Shown here: piece by piece, positions 1 through 7,223 of the stretch | Layout: each line of letters opens with the position of its first letter | Numbering within the stretch: the stretch's first letter is position 1 | Source: Leifsonia sp. NPDC080035 | Lineage (GTDB): Bacteria > Actinomycetota > Actinomycetes > Actinomycetales > Microbacteriaceae | Assembly: GCF_040050925.1 (NCBI RefSeq) | Contig: NZ_CP157390.1 | Span: 1,426,001-1,490,000 of the forward strand | DNA: 64,000 bases | Reading direction: 5' to 3' | Program-made: the position numbers and the translations under genes | The notes under the pieces: model-generated | Databases searched by the model: none | What the model was told of the DNA's origin: nothing | What the model saw: only the letters and a program-made list of their open reading frames with translations

Positions 1-252
1 GAGCAGTCCCTCGGCGCCGTCCCAGAGGTCGACCCGGAGGCTCGAGGCGAGCTCGGCGACGATCTGGTCGGCGTGCCGCAGGTTCTCCCACGCGGTCGGC
101 CACGCCTCGGCGCGCAGCGCCTCCTCGGCCCGGGTGAGGTCGAGCACCAGCCGGTCGTAGAGCATCGTGAGCAGGCGGGCAGGGCTCGCCGAGAGCACGC
201 TGTCCCTGTTGTAGGCCGACAGCTTGGCCGCTGCGTTCCCGAGCATCGTCAT
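1..252 (-). CDS. fliS: FliS flagellar export chaperone (3' part outside window)
   Basis: The first 84 residues of a small helical protein are visible, starting MTMLGNAAAKLSAYNRDSVL; the rest lies beyond the left edge. The motif 'YNRDSVLSASPARLLTMLYDRLV' region (about residues 14-36) is typical of FliS, which holds the flagellin C-terminus in the cytoplasm before export. The start codon overlaps the fliD stop by one base (TGATG at 250-254), so it is translationally coupled to fliD in the fliC-fliD-fliS order common in flagellar loci. The identification rests on the N-terminal half plus context. Confidence 0.85.
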   Translation of the reverse strand, partial: MTMLGNAAAKLSAYNRDSVLSASPARLLTMLYDRLVLDLTRAEEALRAEAWPTAWENLRHADQIVAELASSLRVDLWDGAEGLL

Positions 253-1637
253 CAGCTGCCCGAGGAGGGGAGGGAGGCGAGCTGACCGGTCAGCCACGAC
301 GACTGCGACTGCAGCTGCTGGAGCTGGACTTCGAGGTTGGCATACGTCTTCTCCAGGGTCGAGCGCCGGTCGGCGAGGCGCGTGTCCCAGTCGGTGATCT
401 GGTCGTTGAGACTCTTGACCGTCTTCTGCTCGCCCTGGATCTTAGTGGTGATCGTACCGTCGTACTTGTCGCTGACGACCGTCGCGGCGTCGGAGACGCG
501 CTGGGCGATGGTCGACAGCGCGGCCTTCACCTTGTCGGGATCCGTGGCGAGCGCCGTCGCGAATTTGTCCTTATCGAAGGTGACCTGGCCGTCGCTCGTG
601 ATGCTGATGCCGTAGGCGGAGGGGGAGACGCCGTCGATCGGGGCGATCACCGCGTCCATCAGCTTCTGGTCCGCGTCGCGCACCGTCGACTCGCCCGTGA
701 AGGTGCCCGCCGTGACGACCGTGCCTCCCGTGGAGTTGGTGGTCGTCGACACGGCCTGCTTCTGGGCGATGAAGCCGAAGATGTCGTTGAGGCTCGTGAC
801 GAGCGTGTTCGCCGCGTCCGAGAGCGCCTTGTCGTCGCGCGCGACCGTCAGGGTGACCGGAGTCGTGGATTCGGCGGTGGCGGTCACCGTCACACCGGGC
901 AGCACATCGCTGAAGGTGTTGGTGGAGCTGGTGACGGTCTGCGCGGCGCCGGTGCCGGTCCACAGCGTGAGCTGCGCGTCCTGCGCCTGTCGCACCTGGG
1001 CCGCGCCCGGTTCGGTCAGCAGGTTCGTCGCCGTGCCGGCGGTGACATCGGCCGGGGTGCCGCGGTACGCCGTGAATGCTCCATCCGCGCCGGTCTTCGC
1101 CGAGCTGAGCTGCAGGCGGTAGAGCTTCTCGCCGGTCGCGGGGTCGAGGCCGGCGGAGACGCGGGTGGCGCTGACGCCGACGCCCGCCTTGTTGATCGCC
1201 GCGGCGACGTCCGCGAGGGACGAGCTGGCGGCGGTCACCTGCTTAATGGTCCCATCGGACGCGACGAACGTGAGCGTCGGGGGCTGGTCGGGCCACTGGG
1301 TCATCGGACCGGTGACCGTCACCTGGGCCTGCGCCAGGCGGTCGACCGTGAAGTCGATGCTGCCGTCCACGGCGCCGGGGCCCGCGATCGCGGTGACGGC
1401 GGTGGAGCTGCTGGTCGTCGTGTGCAGGTCGGTTCCTGCGGGCTTCGCGAGCTTGCCCGCGGAGTCGGCGAGCGCGGCGACCTTCGAGTTGAGGGTCTGC
1501 ATCGCCGTGATGAAGGTCGTGGAGTCGGTGACCTTGTTCTTGAGCAGCGTCTGCGGAACGGCTTCCGCCTGCATCAGCTGATCGATCAGGTCCGTCGTCT
1601 TCAGGCCGCTGATCAGACCGTCGATGGCCAAACCCAT
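252..1637 (-). CDS. fliD: Flagellar filament capping protein FliD
   Basis: 461 residues. The N-terminus (GLAIDGLISGLKTTDLIDQLM) and the C-terminal heptad-rich stretch (about residues 395-455, YDGTITTKIQGEQKTVKSLNDQI onward) are the conserved helical ends of FliD/HAP2; the middle is Thr/Ser/Ala-rich, as expected for the surface domains. FliD forms the cap that folds exported flagellin at the filament tip. It is downstream of fliC after a 192-base gap holding a hairpin and a repeat, and overlaps fliS by one base. Length is in the normal range. Confidence 0.93.
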   Translation of the reverse strand: MGLAIDGLISGLKTTDLIDQLMQAEAVPQTLLKNKVTDSTTFITAMQTLNSKVAALADSAGKLAKPAGTDLHTTTSSSTAVTAIAGPGAVDGSIDFTVDRLAQAQVTVTGPMTQWPDQPPTLTFVASDGTIKQVTAASSSLADVAAAINKAGVGVSATRVSAGLDPATGEKLYRLQLSSAKTGADGAFTAYRGTPADVTAGTATNLLTEPGAAQVRQAQDAQLTLWTGTGAAQTVTSSTNTFSDVLPGVTVTATAESTTPVTLTVARDDKALSDAANTLVTSLNDIFGFIAQKQAVSTTTNSTGGTVVTAGTFTGESTVRDADQKLMDAVIAPIDGVSPSAYGISITSDGQVTFDKDKFATALATDPDKVKAALSTIAQRVSDAATVVSDKYDGTITTKIQGEQKTVKSLNDQITDWDTRLADRRSTLEKTYANLEVQLQQLQSQSSWLTGQLASLPSSGS

Positions 1638-1708
1638 GCGGTGCTCTCCCTTCTACGGACCTGCGGTGAGGTGGTGCGGTGGTGCTCTGTGGTGCATGTG
1701 GTCGGCGA

Positions 1709-1738
1709 CCGGGACGTCCTTTGGGGGTGACGTCCCGG
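1709..1738 (-). terminator. Hairpin between fliC and fliD
   Basis: A perfect 10-bp inverted repeat (CCGGGACGTC / GACGTCCCGG) with a 10-nt loop lies 92-121 bases downstream of the fliC stop on the minus strand and upstream of fliD. There is no U-run, so it may be a partial terminator or an mRNA-stabilising hairpin that sets high fliC against lower fliD expression; the role is inferred. Confidence 0.5.
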
Positions 1739-1777
1739 CCGCCGGGCCTGTCGCTTCTGCGCTAGGAGCCTGTGGGC

Positions 1778-1852
1778 TGCTTAGCGGAGGAGCTGCAGGA
1801 CGCTCCAGCTACCCCGCCCGGGCTGTTGCTTAGCGGAGGAGCTGCAGGACGC
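1778..1852. repeat. Duplicated 3' end of fliC (2 x 26 bp)
   Basis: A 26-bp sequence, TGCTTAGCGGAGGAGCTGCA plus GGACGC on the plus strand, occurs at 1778-1803 and again at 1827-1852, 49 bp apart. The right-hand copy is the real end of fliC (codons for VLQLLR and stop); the left-hand copy is noncoding. Flanking bases (GCCC after the stop in both) extend the similarity. It looks like a local duplication or the scar of a tandem flagellin gene lost by recombination. Confidence 0.85.
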
Positions 1853-2663
1853 CCTGGCCGGACTGGTTGGCCTGGGCCAGCATCGCGGTGCCCGCCTGCG
1901 ACAGGATGTTGGAGCGGGTGTACTTCACCATCTCCTCCGCCATGTCGGTGTCGGTGATGCGCGAGTTCGCAGCGGACAGGTTCTCCTTGGAGACGTTGAG
2001 GCTGCGGATGGTGCTCTCGAAGCGGTTCTGGACCGCACCGAGGTTGGCGCGAGCCGTCGAGACGCCCTTGATCGCCGTGTCGAGCGCGGTGATCGTGGTG
2101 AGGGCGTTGGCGGCCGTGTCGTACGTGAGCGCACCCACGGTGGTGGCGATGGTCGCGACGTTCGCACCGGTCAGGTCGACGTCGATCTGGTCGTTCGCCG
2201 CCGAGTCGCCGGCGCCGACCTGGAAGGTCAGCTTCGCGTTGGAGCCGTCGAGCAGCTTGATGCCGTTGAAGTTCGCGTCACCGGAGATGCGCGTGAGCTC
2301 CTTGGTCAGCTGGTCGACCTCGGTCTTGATGGCGGCGCGCGAGTCGGTGTTGTTCGAGTCGTTACCGGCCTGGACGGCCAGGTCGCGCATGCGCTGCAGG
2401 ATCGAGTGGACCTCGGTGAGCTGGCCTTCAGCGGTCTGCACGACGCTGATGCCGTCCTGAGCGTTGCGGGCGGCGACCGTGAGGCCCCCGACCTGCGACT
2501 TCAGGCCCTCGGAGATCGCGAGACCCGCCGCGTCGTCCGCCGCACGGTTGATGCGGAGGCCGCTGGACAGCTTCTCGAGCGACTTCGAGAGGTCGCTCTG
2601 AGTGTTGTTCAGGTTGCGGTAGGCGTTGAGCGCCGAGATGTTGGTGTTGATCTGCATACCCAT
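1830..2663 (-). CDS. fliC: Flagellin
   Basis: 277 residues, a short flagellin. The N-terminal D0/D1 region (INTNISALNAYRNLNNT, then LSKSLEKLSSGLRINRAADD, residues about 4-45) and the C-terminal D0/D1 region (residues about 225-277, with ITDTDMAEEMVKYTRSNILS and ending GQGVLQLLR) are strongly conserved; the surface domain between is reduced to about 100 residues. A GGAGG 7 bases upstream favours the first ATG (2663) over the second (2657). A sigma-28-type promoter lies at 2723-2749 and the sigma factor gene is immediately upstream. It is the major filament subunit, probably the most strongly expressed gene of this block. Confidence 0.97.
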   Translation of the reverse strand: MGMQINTNISALNAYRNLNNTQSDLSKSLEKLSSGLRINRAADDAAGLAISEGLKSQVGGLTVAARNAQDGISVVQTAEGQLTEVHSILQRMRDLAVQAGNDSNNTDSRAAIKTEVDQLTKELTRISGDANFNGIKLLDGSNAKLTFQVGAGDSAANDQIDVDLTGANVATIATTVGALTYDTAANALTTITALDTAIKGVSTARANLGAVQNRFESTIRSLNVSKENLSAANSRITDTDMAEEMVKYTRSNILSQAGTAMLAQANQSGQGVLQLLR

Positions 2664-2722
2664 GATGTTTCCTCCATGACTGGGCTGTTCTTACGCGGTC
2701 CGTCCGTGTCCCGCAGAACCCT

Positions 2723-2749
2723 CTATCGGCCGCCTGCCGCCCCCCGTTA
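2723..2749 (-). promoter_or_regulatory. Sigma-28 promoter of fliC
   Basis: Read on the minus strand: TAAC (2746-2749), exactly 15 bases, then GCCGATAG (2723-2730). This matches the FliA/SigD consensus TAAA-N15-GCCGATAA at all but two positions. It lies about 60 bases upstream of the fliC start codon. Confidence 0.88.
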
Positions 2750-2822
2750 GCCTCAGCCGCCGAACACAGGAAAAAGGGTCGTCGACACCGCCGGAGGACA
2801 GCACTTCTCCTGTGCTCGCGGC

Positions 2823-3671
2823 TCAGGACGCGCGGGCGGCGGAGGAGGACGCGGGGGAGGGGACGTGCGGGTGCAGGTTCGCGACGGCGTGCTGGGCGAG
2901 CCGGGCGAGATAGGCGCTGCGCCGCGCCTGCGAGGTGCGGGCCTCGATCACCTCGGGGTCGCCCTCGTCTGCGTAGTGCGTCGCGAGTCCCTCCCGCATC
3001 AGGCGGATCGCCTCGGACCGCTGCTGCGACACGGCGGAGTGCGTGATCCCCAGCTCCTCGGCGATCTCGGTCACGGTGCGGTCGTCGAAGTAGATCGCCT
3101 CGACGATCGAGCGCATCCGGTCGGGGAGGGCCGCGACGGCGGCGCGCACGTACGAGGTGCGCTCGCCGACCAGCAGCGCATCCTCCGGGCCGGGAGCCTC
3201 GGAGACGAGGAACGGCTCGACCGTCTCGTCGAGGGTGGTCACGGAGCGGGCTGCGTCGGCGAGCCCGGCGGCCGCGGTGTCGCGGTCGACGCCGAGCGCG
3301 CTCGCGATCTCGTCCACGGAGGGCGTGCGGCCGAGGGCCGACGTGAGGCTCTCCTGCACCGCCAGCGTCTCCTTGATGCGCTTGCGGGCCGACCGGGTCG
3401 CCCAGTCGCTCGCCCGCAGCTCGTCGGCGAGGGCGCCGAGGATGCGGGTGCGCGCGTAGGCGCCGAAGGGCACCCCGGTGGATGCGTCGTACGCCTCGGC
3501 CGCCTGCACGAGCGCGAGCGATCCCGCCGAGGCCAGGTCGTCGCGCGACAGGTGCGTGGCGCGCGCGCACAAGTCGGAGACCAGGTAGCCGACGAGCGGC
3601 AGGTTCTCGACGACGAGCGTGTTGCGTTCGTTCCGGTTCACGCGGGCGACCCCTCTGGTAGTTCCGGGCAC
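2823..3671 (-). CDS. fliA: Flagellar sigma-28-type RNA polymerase sigma factor
   Basis: 282 residues from the GTG at 3671 (GAGGTGG 7 bases upstream). A second GTG at 3641, giving MNRNERNTLVVENLPLVGYL with AGAGGGG upstream, is equally plausible and matches the usual beginning of the family. Regions: sigma 2 at about 20-95 (LVVENLPLVGYLVSDLC, DLASAGSLALVQAAEAYD), sigma 3 at about 105-150, sigma 4 at about 170-225 with the helix-turn-helix VTEIAEELGITHSAVSQQRS. It directs RNA polymerase to late flagellar promoters; two matching promoters flank it (2723-2749 and 3912-3938). The C-terminal 50 residues are variable. It could also be called WhiG/SigD-like. Confidence 0.9.
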   Translation of the reverse strand: MPGTTRGVARVNRNERNTLVVENLPLVGYLVSDLCARATHLSRDDLASAGSLALVQAAEAYDASTGVPFGAYARTRILGALADELRASDWATRSARKRIKETLAVQESLTSALGRTPSVDEIASALGVDRDTAAAGLADAARSVTTLDETVEPFLVSEAPGPEDALLVGERTSYVRAAVAALPDRMRSIVEAIYFDDRTVTEIAEELGITHSAVSQQRSEAIRLMREGLATHYADEGDPEVIEARTSQARRSAYLARLAQHAVANLHPHVPSPASSSAARAS

Positions 3672-3815
3672 CGTGCATCCACCTCGGTCGGGAGGAGGTG
3701 CGCGGGTACTCGGGCGGTGCTTGGTGCTCGGGCTTGGTCGGGTGCCGAGCGGGGTGCTAGGGGTCTTTCGTGTTCACGGTAACAACGCGCGCACACCGAG
3801 GTCTCGAACGCTTTG

Positions 3816-3852
3816 CCCCCACTACGGGGCAGCCCCTACCCCCAGTACGGGG
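3816..3852. promoter_or_regulatory. Tandem CCCCCANTACGGGG motif, candidate operator
   Basis: CCCCCACTACGGGG at 3816-3829 and CCCCCAGTACGGGG at 3839-3852 differ at one base and are spaced 23 bp, about two helical turns. A GGGGCAGCCCC palindrome overlaps at 3826-3836. The position between the two flagellar operons suggests a binding site for a flagellar regulator; the protein is unknown. Confidence 0.55.
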
Positions 3853-3911
3853 AATGGGAGAAACGGCGGGCGCCCGGTAGGGCGCTGAGCGATTCCACAG
3901 GTTGACCCGCC

Positions 3912-3938
3912 TAACGTGGGCCGCGACGCTGCCGATGG
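3912..3938 (+). promoter_or_regulatory. Sigma-28 promoter of flgN-flgK-flgL-fliW
   Basis: TAAC (3912-3915), exactly 15 bases, then GCCGATGG (3931-3938). The arrangement is identical to that at fliC, including CTAACG around the -35 element. It lies 84 bases upstream of the preferred flgN start. Confidence 0.85.
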
Positions 3939-4022
3939 TCCCCCATGAGGCGGACATCCCGTCCCCTTACGGATCGAGGGACCCAGGTGCGCACATCGAC
4001 TCACGAGGACGTCAGGAGCGAC

Positions 4023-4517
4023 ATGGCCGCGAGCGAACTCTCTGCGCAGCTCTGGAAGGAGCGTGAGCTTCTCGAGCTCCTGCTCTTCAAGCTCGAGGAG
4101 GAGCAGCTGCTGCTCATCTCCGGCAAGTCGCGCTGGATCTCTCACGCCACCCGCGAGGTGGAGCAGGTGATGGAGCGCATGCGAGCGGTCGGGCTCGCGC
4201 GCACCGTCGAGGTCGCGGTCGTCGCGGAGGAATGGGGCATCGGCCCCGACGCCACCCTCCGCGAGCTGGCCGCGGCCGCTCCCGAGGGAATCTGGTCCGA
4301 CATCTTCACGTCCCACCTGACCGCGATGACCGAACTCACCGGCCAGATCGCGGAGGTGAGGGACACCAATGAGCGACTGCTGCGCGAGGCGGCCCGGTCC
4401 ACCCAGGAGACCCTGAGCGGGCTCACCGGGAGCGGCCCGGACGCGGGCGTCTACGGCGCGGCGGGCGAGAACCGTCCCGGCGACACCGGCGCGCGGCTCT
4501 TCGACACGGAGGCCTGA
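4023..4517 (+). CDS. flgN: FlgN-type chaperone for hook-filament junction proteins
   Basis: 164 residues from the ATG at 4023, preceded by AGGAG; an open frame extends to 3945 but would start inside the promoter region. The sequence is almost wholly helical, with the N-terminal ELSAQLWKERELLELLLFKL and ISGKSRWISHATREVEQVME segments seen in actinobacterial FlgN proteins. FlgN binds FlgK and FlgL before export, and here flgK and flgL follow directly. Its stop overlaps the flgK start by one base (TGATG), indicating coupled translation. The C-terminal 30 residues are low-complexity. Confidence 0.8.
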   Translation: MAASELSAQLWKERELLELLLFKLEEEQLLLISGKSRWISHATREVEQVMERMRAVGLARTVEVAVVAEEWGIGPDATLRELAAAAPEGIWSDIFTSHLTAMTELTGQIAEVRDTNERLLREAARSTQETLSGLTGSGPDAGVYGAAGENRPGDTGARLFDTEA

Positions 4518-5941
4518 TGAGCACCTTCAGCGGACTGAACACCGCGTACACCGGACTCGTGGCGGCGAAGGCGGGGCTCGACGTCGTCGGCCAGAACCTC
4601 GTCAACGCCAACACCGCCGGCTACACGCGGCAGCGCGTCACCACCTCCGGCGTCCCCGCGCTGAACAACGCCGGGCTGTTCTCCGGCGGCGTCCGCCCCG
4701 GTCAGGGCGTGAGCGTCGACGGCGTCCAGCGCCTCGACGACGCCGCACTGGACGCACGCGTCCGCAGCACGACGGCGCTCGCCGGCTACTCCTCCACGCG
4801 GGCTCAGGCGCTCGCGACGCTGGAGGGGTCGCTGAACGAGCCCGGAGCGAACGGCCTCTCCACCCAGCTGCAGAAGTTCTGGTCCGCGTGGGGCGACGTC
4901 GCCAACCAGGCCGGGGAGCAGGCGCCCGTCGGCGTGCTGCTCGGCCAGGCGGGCAGCCTGGTCACGCAGATCTCCGCCGGCTACCGCGCCGTCGACGACC
5001 AGTGGAGCGCCCTCCGCCAGAACGCGTCCGGGATGGTGAACGACCTGAACACCGCCGCGACCGAGGTCGCCGATCTGAACGGTCGCATCCGCGCCGCCGT
5101 CGCCTCCGGGGCGTCGCCGAACGAGCTGCTCGACCGCCGCGACCAGCTGACCGCGAAGATCGCGAACCTGGCCGGCGGAGTTGTCCGCCCGAACGAGGAC
5201 GGCACCGTGGATGTCCTGGTCGGCGGCAACGCGCTCGTCTCGGGAACCACCGCGAACGCCGTGCAGCTCGCCGGCGCCCAGCGGATGTCCGACGCGGCAG
5301 GGGATCCGGTCCGCCTGGAGTGGGCGCACCGTCCCGGCTCCGCCATCGCGCTGGAGGGCGGCCAGATCGCCGGCGCCGTCTCCACGCTCGCACCCGCTGA
5401 CGCCTCCGGCACCGGCGGCGTGCTCGCCGAGGCCGCCGCGAGCTACAACGCCTTCGCCGTCGCGCTCGCGCAGCGCGTGAACGCGGTGCACAGCACCGGT
5501 TCGACGCCGACCGGCGCGACCGGCCTCGACTTCTTCGCCATCGACGCGTCCAAGCCCGCCGCGCTCGGCCTCTCCGTCGTGCCGACCGGCGTCTCAGGGG
5601 TCGCCACCGGCACCCCGGGCACGGGCGGCAGCAACGGAAGCGTCGCCGACGCCATCGCGAAGCTCGGCACCGGCACCGACGCCGTCGACAAGCAGTGGGC
5701 CGCCTTCGTCGTGCGCGTTGGCGTCGCCAGCAAGACCGAGCAGCAGCAGTCGGATCTCGCCGACCTCGCCGCCAGCTCCGCCGGCAACGCTCAGCTGGCG
5801 AACTCCTCCGTCGACCTCGACGAGGAGAACATGAACATGCTCGCGTTCCAGCACGCCTACCAGGGCGCCGCGCGAGTGATGACGGCCGTGGACGAGGCGC
5901 TCGACGTGCTCATCAACCACACCGGATTGGTCGGGAGGTAA
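4517..5941 (+). CDS. flgK: Flagellar hook-associated protein 1 (FlgK)
   Basis: 474 residues. The N-terminal rod/hook signature (SGLNTAYTGLVAAKAGLDVV, then GQNLVNANTAGYTRQRV, residues 5-42) and the C-terminal D0 helix (VDLDEENMNMLAFQHAYQGA, about residues 435-455, then MTAVDEALDVLI) are diagnostic. FlgK joins hook and filament together with FlgL. The gene is coupled to flgN upstream and followed two bases later by flgL, in the sigma-28-controlled operon. Codon use matches the neighbours. Confidence 0.96.
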   Translation: MSTFSGLNTAYTGLVAAKAGLDVVGQNLVNANTAGYTRQRVTTSGVPALNNAGLFSGGVRPGQGVSVDGVQRLDDAALDARVRSTTALAGYSSTRAQALATLEGSLNEPGANGLSTQLQKFWSAWGDVANQAGEQAPVGVLLGQAGSLVTQISAGYRAVDDQWSALRQNASGMVNDLNTAATEVADLNGRIRAAVASGASPNELLDRRDQLTAKIANLAGGVVRPNEDGTVDVLVGGNALVSGTTANAVQLAGAQRMSDAAGDPVRLEWAHRPGSAIALEGGQIAGAVSTLAPADASGTGGVLAEAAASYNAFAVALAQRVNAVHSTGSTPTGATGLDFFAIDASKPAALGLSVVPTGVSGVATGTPGTGGSNGSVADAIAKLGTGTDAVDKQWAAFVVRVGVASKTEQQQSDLADLAASSAGNAQLANSSVDLDEENMNMLAFQHAYQGAARVMTAVDEALDVLINHTGLVGR

Positions 5942-5943
5942 TC

Positions 5944-6828
5944 GTGTTCACCCGGGTGACGAACGCCACGCAGACGCTGAACGCCCAGCGCAACCTGCAG
6001 CTGAGCCTGCAGCGCCAGGCCCAGCTCTACGATCAGGCGACCAGCCGCAGGCAGATCACCAAGCCGTCGGACGACCCGACCGCCGCGGCGAGCGCGATGG
6101 TCATCCGCTCCGACCAGGCCGCCACCGCCCAGTACCAGCGCAACGTCGACAACGGCGACGCCTGGCTGAACACCGCGGACTCGGCCCTCACCGGTGTGGA
6201 GAGCATCCTGCGCAGGATGCGCGACCTCACCGTCCAGGGCGCGAACGACGGAGCGCTGTCGCCCGAGGCGAAGGAGTCCGTCGCGACCGAGCTCGACGGC
6301 CTCAAGAAGAGCCTGATGGCGCTCGCGAACTCGACCTACCTCGGCCGCACGGTCTTCGCCGGCAACTCGGACGCCGGCGTCGCCTTCCAGCCCGACTACA
6401 CGTTCACCGGCGTCGCGGGAAGTACAGTGGAGCGCAGGATCGGCCCCGACACCACCATCCGGGTGGATGCCGACGGCGCCGCGGTCTTCGGAACCGGCGC
6501 ATCCTCGGTGTTCGCCCTGATCGACAACACGGTGAGCGACCTGCGCAACGGGGTCAACGTCGGGCCGCGCCTGGCGGAGATCGACGACAGGATGAAGGCG
6601 GTCGTGGGAGAGCACGCGGAGATCGGCGGACGCCAGACCCGCATCGACAAGGCGAAGGACACCCTCGCCGTCGGCGCGAACGCCCTGGAGTCGCAGCGCG
6701 CCGGACTCGAGGATGTGGACCTCAGCAAGGTTCTGCTCGACCTGAAGACCCAGGATGTGAACTACCAGACCGCGATCGCCGTCACGGCCCGCGTGCTGCA
6801 GCCGACGCTGATGGACTTCCTCCGATGA
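5944..6828 (+). CDS. flgL: Flagellar hook-associated protein 3 (FlgL)
   Basis: 294 residues from a GTG at 5944 with GGGAGG five bases upstream; an open frame continues upstream only as a shadow of flgK. The flagellin-like N-terminus (FTRVTNATQTLNAQRNLQLS, with SRRQITKPSDDPTAAASAM) and C-terminus (DLSKVLLDLKTQDVNYQTAI, ending VLQPTLMDFLR) identify FlgL, the second junction protein. The stop overlaps the fliW start (ATGA at 6825-6828). Confidence 0.94.
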   Translation: MFTRVTNATQTLNAQRNLQLSLQRQAQLYDQATSRRQITKPSDDPTAAASAMVIRSDQAATAQYQRNVDNGDAWLNTADSALTGVESILRRMRDLTVQGANDGALSPEAKESVATELDGLKKSLMALANSTYLGRTVFAGNSDAGVAFQPDYTFTGVAGSTVERRIGPDTTIRVDADGAAVFGTGASSVFALIDNTVSDLRNGVNVGPRLAEIDDRMKAVVGEHAEIGGRQTRIDKAKDTLAVGANALESQRAGLEDVDLSKVLLDLKTQDVNYQTAIAVTARVLQPTLMDFLR

Positions 6829-7214
6829 CCGCGGTCCGTTTCATCGCCCCGCCTCCCGGCCTGGAGCCGCTGGACGCGTTCGAGCTCGCACCCGTCGCAG
6901 GCGCCGATGGCCTCTACACGCTCACCGCCGAGGAGCGGCCGGAGATCCGGCTGTTCACGCTGGACGCCGAGCTGCACCTCCCCGGGTACTCGCCGGAGCT
7001 TCCGGACGATCACGCCGCCGAGCTCGGCATCAGCGCCCCGGAGCAGGCGCAGCTCCTCGTCGTCGTGACACCGTCGCGCGAGGGCAGCACCGTCAACCTC
7101 CTCGCCCCGGTCATCGTGAACCGGGCGACCGGAGCCGCGCTCCAGCTCGTGCTCGACGACGACGCGCTCCCGGTCCGCGCCGAGCTCGCCGCCCTCGCCG
7201 GCGCGGGCGCCTAG
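6825..7214 (+). CDS. fliW: Flagellar assembly factor FliW
   Basis: 129 residues. Family features are the central PEIRLFTLDAELHLPGYSPE segment and the LVVVTPSREGSTVNLLAPVI strand pair, where FliW proteins normally carry the conserved 'NLxAPxxxN' motif (here NLLAPVIVN). FliW binds flagellin and, where present, the RNA-binding regulator CsrA, releasing fliC mRNA from repression when flagellin is exported. The gene overlaps flgL by four bases and is last in the operon. No csrA follows: a convergent gene begins nine bases after the fliW stop. Confidence 0.9.
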   Translation: MTAVRFIAPPPGLEPLDAFELAPVAGADGLYTLTAEERPEIRLFTLDAELHLPGYSPELPDDHAAELGISAPEQAQLLVVVTPSREGSTVNLLAPVIVNRATGAALQLVLDDDALPVRAELAALAGAGA

Positions 7215-7223
7215 CCCCGGCCG

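Larger units (their letters stand above)
3672..4022. promoter_or_regulatory. Divergent regulatory region between fliA and flgN
   Basis: 351 bases without a gene. It carries the fliA ribosome-binding site at the left end, G/C-rich repeats near 3710-3765, a tandem pair of 14-bp motifs at 3816-3852 and the sigma-28 promoter of the flgN operon at 3912-3938. No convincing sigma-A promoter for fliA was identified. Confidence 0.7.

Noticed and set aside
2428..3678. 416-residue minus-strand frame starting with an ATG near the fliA start
   Set aside because: Different frame from fliA; Arg-rich shadow of the sigma factor and flagellin genes.
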